From assembly GCF_013041615.1 (NCBI RefSeq), contig NZ_JABEPQ010000003.1, positions 248,001-312,000 of the forward strand: a stretch of 64,000 nt of DNA, read 5' to 3'. Shown here one piece after another: positions 51,534 through 59,296 of this stretch. A program made the translations under genes and the position numbers. Below the pieces are notes generated by a model. It made no database searches. It was not told where the DNA came from and worked only from the letters and a program-made list of their open reading frames with translations. Numbering within the stretch: the first letter of the stretch is position 1; the number at the start of each line of letters is the position of its first letter. Origin of the DNA: Knoellia koreensis (GTDB lineage Bacteria; Actinomycetota; Actinomycetes; Actinomycetales; Dermatophilaceae).

Positions 51534-52772
51534 ATGGCGTTCGACTTCAGCCTCAGCCCCGAGCTCGAGGAGCAGCGGCAACGCACGGCGCAGTTCGTGG
51601 CGACCGAGGTGATCCCGCTCGAGCAGCATGTGTTCCGCGACGGCATGACCGACGACCTGCGGCTGACGCTGCAGCGCAAGGCCAAGGACGCCGGCATCTT
51701 CGCGCCGCAGGCGCCGGCCGAGCTCGGTGGCGGTGGCTTCCGGTTCGACGAGGCCGGGGTGCTGCTCGAGGAGGCCGGCTACTCCCTGCTCGGGCCTCTC
51801 GCCCTCAACTGTGCGGCGCCGGACGAGGGCAACATCCACCTGCTGCACCAGACCGGGTCGGCCGAGCAGCAGGAGAAGTACCTGCGCCCATTGGTCGCCG
51901 GCGACGTGCGGTCGTGCTTCTCGATGACCGAGCCGCCCCCGGGCGCGGGCTCGGACCCCTCCGCCCTGCGCACGGTCGCGCGTCGCACCGACGGTGGCTG
52001 GGTGGTCAACGGGGACAAGTGGCTCATCACGGGTGCCGACGGGGCGGCATTCTCGATCGTCATGGCCCGCAACGTCGGTGACGACGCACCGGAGGGCGCG
52101 ACCATGTTCCTCGTCGACGCGGACAACCCCGGTTTCGTCGTCGGCGAGCACCTCGACACCATCGACGCGACCGGCATCGGCGGGCACTGCCGCGTGACGA
52201 TCACCGACTGCTTCGTGCCCGACGACCATGTGCTCGGCGAACCCGGACGCGGCTTCCAGAGCGCGCAGGTGCGCCTCGCCCCCGCGCGGCTCACGCACTG
52301 TATGCGGTGGCTGGGCGCGGCGCGTCGAGCGCACGACATCGCCCTGGAGCGGGCGGTGGGGCGTGAGCTCTTCGGCTCGCGGTTGGCCGACCTCGGCATG
52401 GCTCAGGCGCTCATCGCCGAGAACGAGGTCGACCTCGACGCCGCCCGGGCCGTGATCCGGCACGCGTCCTGGCAGATCGCCGAGGGCTCGCGCAGCAGCG
52501 AGGAGTCCTCGCGCGCCAAGGTCTTCGTGAGCGAGGCGGTATGCCGCGTGGTCGACCGGGCGGTCCAGCTCGCCGGTGGGATGGGGACGTCGGAGTCGCT
52601 GGTGCTCGGCCGGATCTACCGCGACATCAGGTCGTTCCGCATCTACGACGGCGCGACCGAGGTGCACAAGATGTCCCTGGCCCGGCGCGCGGCCGCACGG
52701 GCGGCCACGCGGCTCGAGGCCGGCGGGTCCGCGGTCGACGGGCCGCTCCCGCGCACGGGTGGCGCGTCGTGA
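51534..52772 (+). CDS. Acyl-CoA dehydrogenase
   Basis: 412 aa FAD enzyme. ACAD_N about 1-125, middle domain with CFSMTEPPPGAGSDPSALRT (FAD/substrate), GDKWLITGADGAAFSIVMAR, and the C-terminal helical domain with ARLTHCMRWLGAARRAHDIALERAVGRELFG, QLAGGMGTSESLVLGRIYRDIRSFRIYDGATEVHK. It carries out alpha,beta-dehydrogenation of an acyl-CoA. It overlaps the following APH-like kinase gene (GTGA). That pair equals the two halves of mammalian ACAD10/ACAD11, which phosphorylate and then eliminate 4-hydroxyacyl-CoAs, so a role in hydroxy-acid or unusual fatty-acid breakdown is likely. Confidence 0.92.
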   Translation: MAFDFSLSPELEEQRQRTAQFVATEVIPLEQHVFRDGMTDDLRLTLQRKAKDAGIFAPQAPAELGGGGFRFDEAGVLLEEAGYSLLGPLALNCAAPDEGNIHLLHQTGSAEQQEKYLRPLVAGDVRSCFSMTEPPPGAGSDPSALRTVARRTDGGWVVNGDKWLITGADGAAFSIVMARNVGDDAPEGATMFLVDADNPGFVVGEHLDTIDATGIGGHCRVTITDCFVPDDHVLGEPGRGFQSAQVRLAPARLTHCMRWLGAARRAHDIALERAVGRELFGSRLADLGMAQALIAENEVDLDAARAVIRHASWQIAEGSRSSEESSRAKVFVSEAVCRVVDRAVQLAGGMGTSESLVLGRIYRDIRSFRIYDGATEVHKMSLARRAAARAATRLEAGGSAVDGPLPRTGGAS

Positions 52773-53809
52773 CGCAGCCGCAGGAGGTCCGCGGGCTGCC
52801 ACGCGAGTCGTTCACCGCCTGGGCGCGCGAGGCACTGCCCGGGCTGGGCGACGACTGGCGCGCAGAGGTCATCGGCGGTGGGCTGTCCAACATCACGTAC
52901 CGGCTGACCGGGGGTGACCGCAGCGTCATCGTGCGACGGCCTCCGACGGGCAAGCTGCTGCCGAGCGCGCACGACATGATGCGCGAGGCGAAGGTGCTCA
53001 CCGCCCTGCAGGACACCGCGGTCCCGGTGCCCGAGGTGCTCGCGGTCTGCGCCGACGACACCGTGGCGGGTGCGCCCTTCTACGTCATGGCCGAGGTGCC
53101 GGGTGAAGTGCTCCGCGAACCGGAGGAAGCGGCATACCTCACTGCGGGGCAACGGAACTCGCTGGTCGACGCCCTCGTCGAGACGCTCGCTGCGATCCAC
53201 GCCGTCGACCTGGACGCGACCGGGCTGCGCGACTTCGGCAAGCCCGCTGGCTACCTCGAGCGACAGGTGCGCCGCTGGTCCGGGCAGTGGGAGGCGAGCC
53301 GCACCCGTGAGCTGCCCGCGATGGACGAGCTGGTGCGACGCCTCCAGGAGGAGCGTCCGGCCGAGGGCGAGGTCACGCTCGTCCACGGCGACTTCCGCCA
53401 CGACAACTGCCTGCTCGCGATCGAGGGATCGGCGGCCCCCCAGGTGGCAGCGGTCGTCGACTGGGAGCTGTCGACGCTCGGTGACCCACTGGCCGACCTC
53501 GCGACCTGGCTGACCTACTACACCGGTCGCGACGACGAGGGACAGCCGCTCATCGTTGGCGCGGGAGTGCCTGCGCTGGAAGGCTTTCCGTCGCCGGAGG
53601 AGGTCGCGAGCCGGTATGCCGCGGTGACCGGTCGCGACGTCAGCGGGCTTGCCTACTACCGGGCGTTCAGCGACTTCCGGCTCGCCGTCATCGCCGAGGG
53701 TGTGCATGCTCGCTACCTCGCCGGTCAGGCCGACGGCCCGGGGTACGGCCGGGCCGGGGCGTCCGTCCCCCTCATGGTCGACCGGGCCCTCTCCCACCTG
53801 GTCCGCTGA
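52769..53809 (+). CDS. APH-family phosphotransferase (ACAD10/11 kinase-domain type)
   Basis: 346 aa, GTG start overlapping the acyl-CoA dehydrogenase stop. IGGGLSNITYRL and VIVRRPP give the nucleotide loop and Lys; the Brenner motif VTLVHGDFRHDNCL and VVDWELSTLGDPLADL carry catalytic Asp and metal-binding residues. Annotated relatives are called aminoglycoside phosphotransferases, but coupling to an acyl-CoA dehydrogenase points to a hydroxyacyl-CoA kinase. One GTATGCCG and one complement lie inside the gene, spelling Tyr-Ala or Ala-Tyr. Confidence 0.9.
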   Translation: MTQPQEVRGLPRESFTAWAREALPGLGDDWRAEVIGGGLSNITYRLTGGDRSVIVRRPPTGKLLPSAHDMMREAKVLTALQDTAVPVPEVLAVCADDTVAGAPFYVMAEVPGEVLREPEEAAYLTAGQRNSLVDALVETLAAIHAVDLDATGLRDFGKPAGYLERQVRRWSGQWEASRTRELPAMDELVRRLQEERPAEGEVTLVHGDFRHDNCLLAIEGSAAPQVAAVVDWELSTLGDPLADLATWLTYYTGRDDEGQPLIVGAGVPALEGFPSPEEVASRYAAVTGRDVSGLAYYRAFSDFRLAVIAEGVHARYLAGQADGPGYGRAGASVPLMVDRALSHLVR

Positions 53810-53830
53810 GGAAGGCATCAGGTGAGCGCG

Positions 53831-53867
53831 TTGACCAAGTTGGTTGACCAAGCCTAGCCTTGGACCT
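53831..53867 (+). promoter_or_regulatory. Leaderless promoter with repeat operator of the VapB/VapC pair
   Basis: TTGACCAAG occurs at 53831-53839 and again at 53844-53852. TTGACC (53831) with an 18-bp spacer to TAGCCT (53855-53860) makes a near-consensus promoter whose start point, about 7 bp on, coincides with the GTG at 53868, predicting a leaderless mRNA. The repeat and its inner ACCAA/TTGGT dyad overlap the promoter, as expected for antitoxin autorepression. Confidence 0.6.
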
Positions 53868-54095
53868 GTGCGGACGGTCAAGGTTCTTGAGGCGAAGACC
53901 CACCTGTCCGACCTGCTCCGGGAGGTCGAGGCGGGCGAGGAGGTTGTGATTGCGCGCGGCGACGTGCCAGTCGCCCGGTTGGTTGCCGTGGAGCCCGGGC
54001 CGCGCGAACTCGGATTTGTGAAGTGGACCGTCCCCGACGCCTTCTTCGACGAGCTGCCGCCCGATGAGCTTGCTGCCTGGGAACAGTCTGCGTGA
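53868..54095 (+). CDS. Type II antitoxin, Phd/YefM (prevent-host-death) family
   Basis: 75 aa, GTG start. VKVLEAKTHLSDLLREVEAGEEVVIARGDVPVARLVAV is the Phd/YefM fold that binds DNA and neutralises the partner; the acidic C-terminal tail (PDAFFDELPPDELAAWEQSA) would wrap the toxin. It overlaps the PIN toxin gene by 4 bp (GTGA). Confidence 0.9.
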   Translation: MRTVKVLEAKTHLSDLLREVEAGEEVVIARGDVPVARLVAVEPGPRELGFVKWTVPDAFFDELPPDELAAWEQSA

Positions 54096-54481
54096 ACCTC
54101 CTGCTCGACACCCACGCACTGCTGTGGGCCCTCACTGAACCCAAACGACTGGGGCGTCGGGCCCGCAGAGCCCTGTCTGACCGGGACACGCAGCTCTGGG
54201 TTTCCGACGCCTCTGCGTGGGAAGTCGCGACCAAGCACCGGCTGGGCAAGCTGCCTGGTGCACAGGCCGTTACTGCCTCGTGGTTCGAGCACCTGGGCAG
54301 GCTCAAGGCCAAGGAGCTGCCGATCACGGGCAGACATGCACTGTTCGCCGGCTCCCTGGACTGGGACCACCGCGACCCCTTCGATCGGATGCTGGCCGCT
54401 CAGTCGCTGACGGAGACCATGACCCTCGTGACGAAGGACCCTGCCTTCTCCAGCGCGCCGGGCGTCGACGTTCTCTGGTGA
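54092..54481 (+). CDS. VapC-type PIN-domain toxin
   Basis: 129 aa PIN ribonuclease. The acidic metal site is D6 (LLLDTHALLWAL), E44 (SAWEVATKHRLGKL), D95/D98 (DHRDPFDRMLAAQ) and D116 (TLVTKDPAF), all present, so the enzyme should be active. The sequence is of the VapC/YobE class paired with Phd-type antitoxins. Such toxins cut tRNA or rRNA. No GTATGCCG motif occurs between 53.7 and 55.9 kb, consistent with, but not proof of, recent arrival. Confidence 0.92.
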   Translation: MNLLLDTHALLWALTEPKRLGRRARRALSDRDTQLWVSDASAWEVATKHRLGKLPGAQAVTASWFEHLGRLKAKELPITGRHALFAGSLDWDHRDPFDRMLAAQSLTETMTLVTKDPAFSSAPGVDVLW

Positions 54482-54500
54482 AGGGCCTGTGGGCGCACGC

Positions 54501-54797
54501 TCAGGTCAAGTCGCGGTGGGCGGCCCACAGTCGGGCGGCTTGGTCAGCAGCCGCGGCGACGAGCTCGGCGAGGTCCGGGCGGTCGGGCACCCGGAAGGAC
54601 GTGTAGCCGCCGCGGCCGCCGGCTACGGGGCGCCCGTAGGCCTTGGCGGCGAGCCGCCCGTCGGGCAGCAGCCGGACGTTGAGGGTGGTCAGCACGTACT
54701 CGACGTCACGGCGGGTGTCGTTCCACTGCAATGGTTCCGGGATGTCGACGTTGATCGCGAGCGCGCCGACGCTCACGTCGGGCGGGGAGTCGGCCAT
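54501..54797 (-). CDS. Small conserved hypothetical protein
   Basis: 98 aa, soluble, alternating beta/turn sequence (LQWNDTRRDVEYVLTTLNVRLLPDGRLAAKAYGRP) with a Gly-rich centre and helical C-terminus (DLAELVAAAADQAARLWAAHRDL). No recognised domain. It lies 94 bp after the amine-catabolic operon on the same strand and converges with vapC by 20 bp. Confidence 0.55.
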   Translation of the reverse strand: MADSPPDVSVGALAINVDIPEPLQWNDTRRDVEYVLTTLNVRLLPDGRLAAKAYGRPVAGGRGGYTSFRVPDRPDLAELVAAAADQAARLWAAHRDLT

Positions 54798-54891
54798 GCC
54801 AGCATCGTGGCACGACGCCCGAGCACCTGCGCGCTGCTTGCCATCGTTCGCGCACCTGCAGGAGCGCGACTCGTGGCGAAGTGCGCGAACG

Positions 54892-56283
54892 TCAGGAGTC
54901 GAAGCCGAGACCGGCCGCGTCGAGCGCCTTCAGCCACAGGTTGCGCCGGCCACCGTTCTCGTCGGCCCGCGCCATCGACCACTTGGTGAGCTCGATCCCG
55001 GCCCACGCCAACGGTTCCGGCGGGAACGGCAGCGGGGTCTGGCGCACCAGGTCGAGCCGCGTGCGCTCGGTGTCGCGCCCGTCGAGCAGGTCGAGCATGA
55101 CCTGCGCCCCGAACCTCGTGGCGCCGACCCCGAGGCCGGTGTAGCCGAGCGCGTAGGCGACCCGGCCACCCAGCGCTGTGCCGTAGAACGCGCAGAACCG
55201 GGTGCAGGTGTCGATGGCGCCACCCCAGCGGTGGGTGAACCGCAGGCCGTCGAGCTGGGGAAAGGTCGTGAAGAAGTGTTCGGCGAGGGTGTCGAACGTC
55301 TGGGGCCGCTGGTCGAGCGACGGTCCCATGCGACGGCCGTAGTGGTAGATCGCGTCGTAGCCGCCCCACAGGATCCGGTTGTCCGCCGTGAGCCGGTAGT
55401 AGTGGAACTGGTTGCCCATGTCCCCCACGCCGGCCCGGCTGGCCCAGCCGAGTGCATCGAGCTGGCCGTCGTTCAGCGGCTCGGTCATGAGGGCGTAGTC
55501 GTAGACCGGGACCGTGTAAAGGCGTAACCGGGCCAACAGGGACGGGAACGCGTTGGTGCCCAAGGCGACTCGCGCCGCGCGGACGCTCGCGCCGTCGAGG
55601 GTCGACACCTCGACCGCACCGCCCACGACGTCGAGTCCGGTCACCCGCACCCCTTCGGCGACGCGCACCCCGACCGACTCGCACGCCCGGGCGAGCCCCC
55701 AGGCCAACCGGGCCGGGTCGACGATGGCGGTGTCGTCCGGGTCGTAGACGCCACCCAGGTAGGTCGGTGAGTCCAGGTGCTCGCGCACCGCATCCCGGTC
55801 GAGCCGCTCGCCCGACAGCTCGTCGAGCCACGCCACCTGGTGCGGCTCCGTGGCGACCGACAGCTCACCGGACCGCCTGAAGTCACAGTCGATCCCGTGT
55901 CTGGACAACGTCTCCTCGATCGCGTCGAGGTTGGCCCGCCCGAGCCGCGCCAGGGCGGCATACTCCTGCGGCCATCGGGCCATCCCGTTGGCCTCGCCGT
56001 GCGTGAGGCTCGCCGAGCAGAAGCCGCCGTTGCGGCCGGAGGCCGCCCACCCGACCGTGTTGGCCTCGAGCAGCAGCACGTCCACGCCGGGGTCGGCCTC
56101 CTTGGCGAGCAACGCGGTCCAGAGACCGGTGTAGCCACCGCCGACGACGACGAGGTCGGCACTGTCGCGTCGCCCGTCCAGCCCGGGGCGCGGCGCGGGG
56201 CGCTCAGGTGAGTCCAGCCAGAACACCCGCGGCTCGGCGTCACGCAGCGACGGATGGGTGGTGCGACTGCTCGGGCTCGCCAC
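54892..56283 (-). CDS. FAD-dependent amine oxidoreductase (PuuB/DAO type)
   Basis: 463 aa. Dinucleotide-binding GGGYTG at 48-53, the second FAD segment LLLEANTVGWAASGRNGG typical of gamma-glutamylputrescine oxidase-like flavoproteins, and the C-terminal GYTGLGVGATRFGAQVMLDLL. It oxidises an amine or amino acid to an aldehyde or imine with oxygen or a carrier. It is the third gene of an mmsA-transaminase-oxidoreductase operon (12-bp gap), so it probably feeds omega-amino acids or aldehydes into those enzymes. Confidence 0.88.
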   Translation of the reverse strand: MASPSSRTTHPSLRDAEPRVFWLDSPERPAPRPGLDGRRDSADLVVVGGGYTGLWTALLAKEADPGVDVLLLEANTVGWAASGRNGGFCSASLTHGEANGMARWPQEYAALARLGRANLDAIEETLSRHGIDCDFRRSGELSVATEPHQVAWLDELSGERLDRDAVREHLDSPTYLGGVYDPDDTAIVDPARLAWGLARACESVGVRVAEGVRVTGLDVVGGAVEVSTLDGASVRAARVALGTNAFPSLLARLRLYTVPVYDYALMTEPLNDGQLDALGWASRAGVGDMGNQFHYYRLTADNRILWGGYDAIYHYGRRMGPSLDQRPQTFDTLAEHFFTTFPQLDGLRFTHRWGGAIDTCTRFCAFYGTALGGRVAYALGYTGLGVGATRFGAQVMLDLLDGRDTERTRLDLVRQTPLPFPPEPLAWAGIELTKWSMARADENGGRRNLWLKALDAAGLGFDS

Positions 56284-56295
56284 GACGGCTCTCGC

Positions 56296-57735
56296 TCAGG
56301 CGGCGCCCGTGGTGAACCCGTCGGCCACCTCGAGCGCCTCGTCGAGGATGGCCAGCCCCTCGCGCACCTCGTCGGCCGTGGTGGTGCACGGCGGCACGAC
56401 GTGGGTGCGGTTGAAGTGGGTGAAGGGCCACAGGCCGCGTTGCTTGCAGGCGGCGGCGAAGTCGTTCATCGGCTTGGCGTCCGCACCGCTGGCGTTGTAG
56501 GGGACGAGCGGCTCACGAGTTCCCTTGTCCCGCACCAGCTCTACGGCCCAGAAGACGCCGAGGCCGCGCACCTCGCCGACGCTCGGATGGCGGTCGGCGA
56601 GCTCGCGCAGGCCAGGGCCGATGACCTCGGCGCCGAGCGAGCGGGCGTGCTCGATGATGCCTTCGTCCTTGAAGATCTCGATCGACGCGACGGCCGACGC
56701 GCAGGCCAGCGGGTGGCCCGAGTAGGTCAGCCCGCCGGGGTAGGGCCGGTCGTCGAAGGTCTGCGCGATGCGCTCGGAGATGACCACTCCCCCGAGCGGC
56801 ACGTAGCCGCTGTTGACGCCCTTGGCGAAGCAGATGAGGTCGGGCGTGACGCCCCAGTGGTCGATCGCGAACCACTCGCCGCAGCGCGCGAAGCCCGACA
56901 TGACCTCGTCGGCAATCATGACGATGCCGTGCTCGTCGCAGATCGCACGCACCCCCTCGAGGTAGCCCGGCGGCGGGACGAGGATGCCGTTGGTGCCGAC
57001 GACCGACTCGAGGATGATCGCCGCGATGGTGTGTGCGCCCTCGACCATGAGCAGGTCGCGCAGGTGCTGCAGGGCGCGCTCGGTCTCCTCCTGCTCGGTG
57101 GTGGCGTGGAACGCCGAGCGGTAGAGGTACGGCCCCCAGTAGTGGACGACGCCGGGCACGCCCGGTTCGCTGGGCCAGCGACGCGGGTCACCGGTGAGCG
57201 TGATCGACCCGGCCGTGGCGCCGTGATAGCTGCGGTATGCCGCGAGGACCTTCTGGCGACCCGTGTGCAGCCGAGCCATGCGGATGGCGTTCTCGGTCGC
57301 CTCCGCGCCGCCGTTCGTGAAGAAGACCCGGTTGAGGTCGCCGGGGGCGAGCTCGGCGATGAGGCGCGCCGCCTCGGAGCGGGCGTCGTTCGCGAACGGC
57401 GGCCCGATCGTGGTGAGGCGGCCGGCCTGCTCCTGGATCGCGGCGACAAGCTTCGGGTGCTGGTAGCCGATGTTGACGTTGACCAGCTGGCTGGAGAAGT
57501 CGAGGTAGCGCCTGCCCTCGTAGTCGGTGAAGTGCGACCCCTGCGCGGACGCGATGGGCAGCGGGTCGATCTGCGCCTGTGCCGACCAGGAGTGGAACAC
57601 GTGCGCCCGGTCGTCGCGGCGCACGCGCGCCTCGTCGGCGCTGGTGACGGCCGCCAACGGTGACGCCGCGGCATACCCATCGCTGTCTGTCGCCGTCGGA
57701 TGCGTTGCGGCGGAGGGAGATTCGGTCGTCGTCAT
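56296..57735 (-). CDS. Class III omega-aminotransferase
   Basis: 479 aa from ATG at 57735, placed correctly after GAGGAG; a GTG two codons earlier is too close to it. PLP motifs: NGGAEATENAIRMAR (141-155), AYRSYHGATAGS, D276 in MIADEVMSGF, and K305 in CFAKGVNSGYVPLGG. The HFNRTHVVPPCTTTADEVREGLAILDEAL end is that of beta-alanine/taurine/putrescine:pyruvate transaminases. With MmsA 9 bp upstream the likely flow is beta-alanine or a related omega-amino acid to its semialdehyde and then to acyl-CoA. Confidence 0.9.
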   Translation of the reverse strand: MTTTESPSAATHPTATDSDGYAAASPLAAVTSADEARVRRDDRAHVFHSWSAQAQIDPLPIASAQGSHFTDYEGRRYLDFSSQLVNVNIGYQHPKLVAAIQEQAGRLTTIGPPFANDARSEAARLIAELAPGDLNRVFFTNGGAEATENAIRMARLHTGRQKVLAAYRSYHGATAGSITLTGDPRRWPSEPGVPGVVHYWGPYLYRSAFHATTEQEETERALQHLRDLLMVEGAHTIAAIILESVVGTNGILVPPPGYLEGVRAICDEHGIVMIADEVMSGFARCGEWFAIDHWGVTPDLICFAKGVNSGYVPLGGVVISERIAQTFDDRPYPGGLTYSGHPLACASAVASIEIFKDEGIIEHARSLGAEVIGPGLRELADRHPSVGEVRGLGVFWAVELVRDKGTREPLVPYNASGADAKPMNDFAAACKQRGLWPFTHFNRTHVVPPCTTTADEVREGLAILDEALEVADGFTTGAA

Positions 57736-57744
57736 GGCCACTCC

Positions 57745-59235
57745 TCAGCGGGTGCGCGGGAAGCCGAGGTCGACGGAAGAGGTGGCCGGGTCGGGCCACC
57801 GCTGCGTCACGACCTTGCCGCGCGTGTAGAAGCTGATGCCCTCCGGACCGTACATATGGGTGTCTCCGAAGAGCGAGTCCTTCCAGCCGCCGAAGGAGTA
57901 GTAGGCGACCGGCACGGGGATCGGCACGTTGATGCCGACCATGCCGACCTCGACGTCGTACTGGAAGCGCCGGGCGGCCCCGCCGTCGCGGGTGAAGATC
58001 GCGGTGCCGTTGGCGTACTGGTTGGCGTTGATGAGCGCCAGGCCCTCGTCGTAGGTGTCGACCCGCACGACCGACAGCACGGGGCCGAAGATCTCGTCGG
58101 TGTAGACGGTCATCTCCGGCGTCACGTGGTCGAGCAGCGTCGTGCCGAGGAAGAAGCCCTCCTGCGGGTGGTCACCCGTGCGCCCGTCGACGACCACCGA
58201 CGCACCCGCGGCCTCACCCGCCTCGACGTAACCGGCCACCTTGTCGCGGTGCTCGGCCGTGATGAGCGGCCCCATGTCCGTGTCGGGGTCAGCGCCGTTG
58301 CCGACGGTGAGCTTGGGCAGCCGGGCGGCGATGGCGTCGACGAGCGGCTCGGCGACGTCGCCCACCGCGACCGCCACCGACAGGGCCATGCAGCGTTCGC
58401 CCGCTGCGCCGTATGCCGCGGACACCACGGCGTCGGCGGCCATGTCGACGTCGGCGTCGGGCAGCACCAGCGCGTGGTTCTTCGCGCCACCGAGGGCCTG
58501 CACCCGCTTGCCGGCGGCGGTGCCCCGCTCGTAGATGTACTTGGCGATCGGGGTCGACCCGACGAAGCTCACCGCAGCGATGCCCGGGTGGTCGAGGATC
58601 GCGTCGACGGCGACCTTGTCGCCCTGGACGACGGTGAAGACACCGTCGGGCAGACCGGCCTCCTGCCACAGCCGGGCGAGGAAGAGCGCAGCCGACGGGT
58701 CCTTCTCGGACGGCTTGAGGACGAACGCGTTTCCGCACGCGATCGCGTTGGCGCACATCCACAGCGGCACCATCGCCGGGAAGTTGAACGGCGTGATGCC
58801 GGCGACGACGCCGAGCGGCTGGCGCATGTTGTAGACGTCGACACCCGTCGCGGCCTGCTCGCTGAACCCACCCTTGAGCAGGGCCGGCACACCGGTCGCG
58901 AACTCGACGTTCTCCAGGCCGCGGGCGATCTCGCCGGCCGCATCGGAGAGCACCTTGCCGTGCTCGGCGGTGATGATCGCCGCGAGCTCGTCGGTGCGCT
59001 GGTGCAGCAGCTCGCGGAAGGCGAACAGCACGGCCGACCGCTGCGACAACGACGCGTGCCGCCACTCGGCGGCGGCAGCGGTCGCGCTCGCCACCGCGGC
59101 CTCGACCTCCTGCACCGACGCGAGGTCGACCTCGGCCGTGCGCTGGCCCGTCGCCGGGTTGAAGACGGGGGCGGTGCGACCGGAGGTGCCGTCGACGGCG
59201 CGGCCGTCGACCCAGTGGGTGATGCGCTGGCTCAT
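57745..59235 (-). CDS. mmsA: CoA-acylating methylmalonate/malonate-semialdehyde dehydrogenase
   Basis: 496 aa from ATG at 59235. Aldehyde dehydrogenase fold with oxyanion Asn in ITPFNFP (about 151), nucleophile Cys282 in GERCMALS, and ALGGAKNHALV where the usual catalytic Glu is replaced by Asn, the hallmark of the CoA-dependent MmsA family. It converts methylmalonate semialdehyde to propionyl-CoA or malonate semialdehyde to acetyl-CoA with NAD+. First gene of the operon, divergent from the MocR regulator across a 61-bp gap. Confidence 0.94.
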   Translation of the reverse strand: MSQRITHWVDGRAVDGTSGRTAPVFNPATGQRTAEVDLASVQEVEAAVASATAAAAEWRHASLSQRSAVLFAFRELLHQRTDELAAIITAEHGKVLSDAAGEIARGLENVEFATGVPALLKGGFSEQAATGVDVYNMRQPLGVVAGITPFNFPAMVPLWMCANAIACGNAFVLKPSEKDPSAALFLARLWQEAGLPDGVFTVVQGDKVAVDAILDHPGIAAVSFVGSTPIAKYIYERGTAAGKRVQALGGAKNHALVLPDADVDMAADAVVSAAYGAAGERCMALSVAVAVGDVAEPLVDAIAARLPKLTVGNGADPDTDMGPLITAEHRDKVAGYVEAGEAAGASVVVDGRTGDHPQEGFFLGTTLLDHVTPEMTVYTDEIFGPVLSVVRVDTYDEGLALINANQYANGTAIFTRDGGAARRFQYDVEVGMVGINVPIPVPVAYYSFGGWKDSLFGDTHMYGPEGISFYTRGKVVTQRWPDPATSSVDLGFPRTR

Positions 59236-59296
59236 GCTCGCCACCATACGAGCGGAATTGGTGTCACACAATCGTCTGATTGATACAGTACAAACC
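59236..59296. promoter_or_regulatory. Divergent promoter region between mmsA and the MocR gene
   Basis: 61 bp of unusually AT-rich DNA. On the plus strand TACAGT (59284-59289) lies about 8 bp before the regulator's GTG, suggesting a leaderless transcript. AATC-N4-GATT (59270-59281) is a small dyad centred in the gap and a candidate MocR site that could control both directions. Confidence 0.45.
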
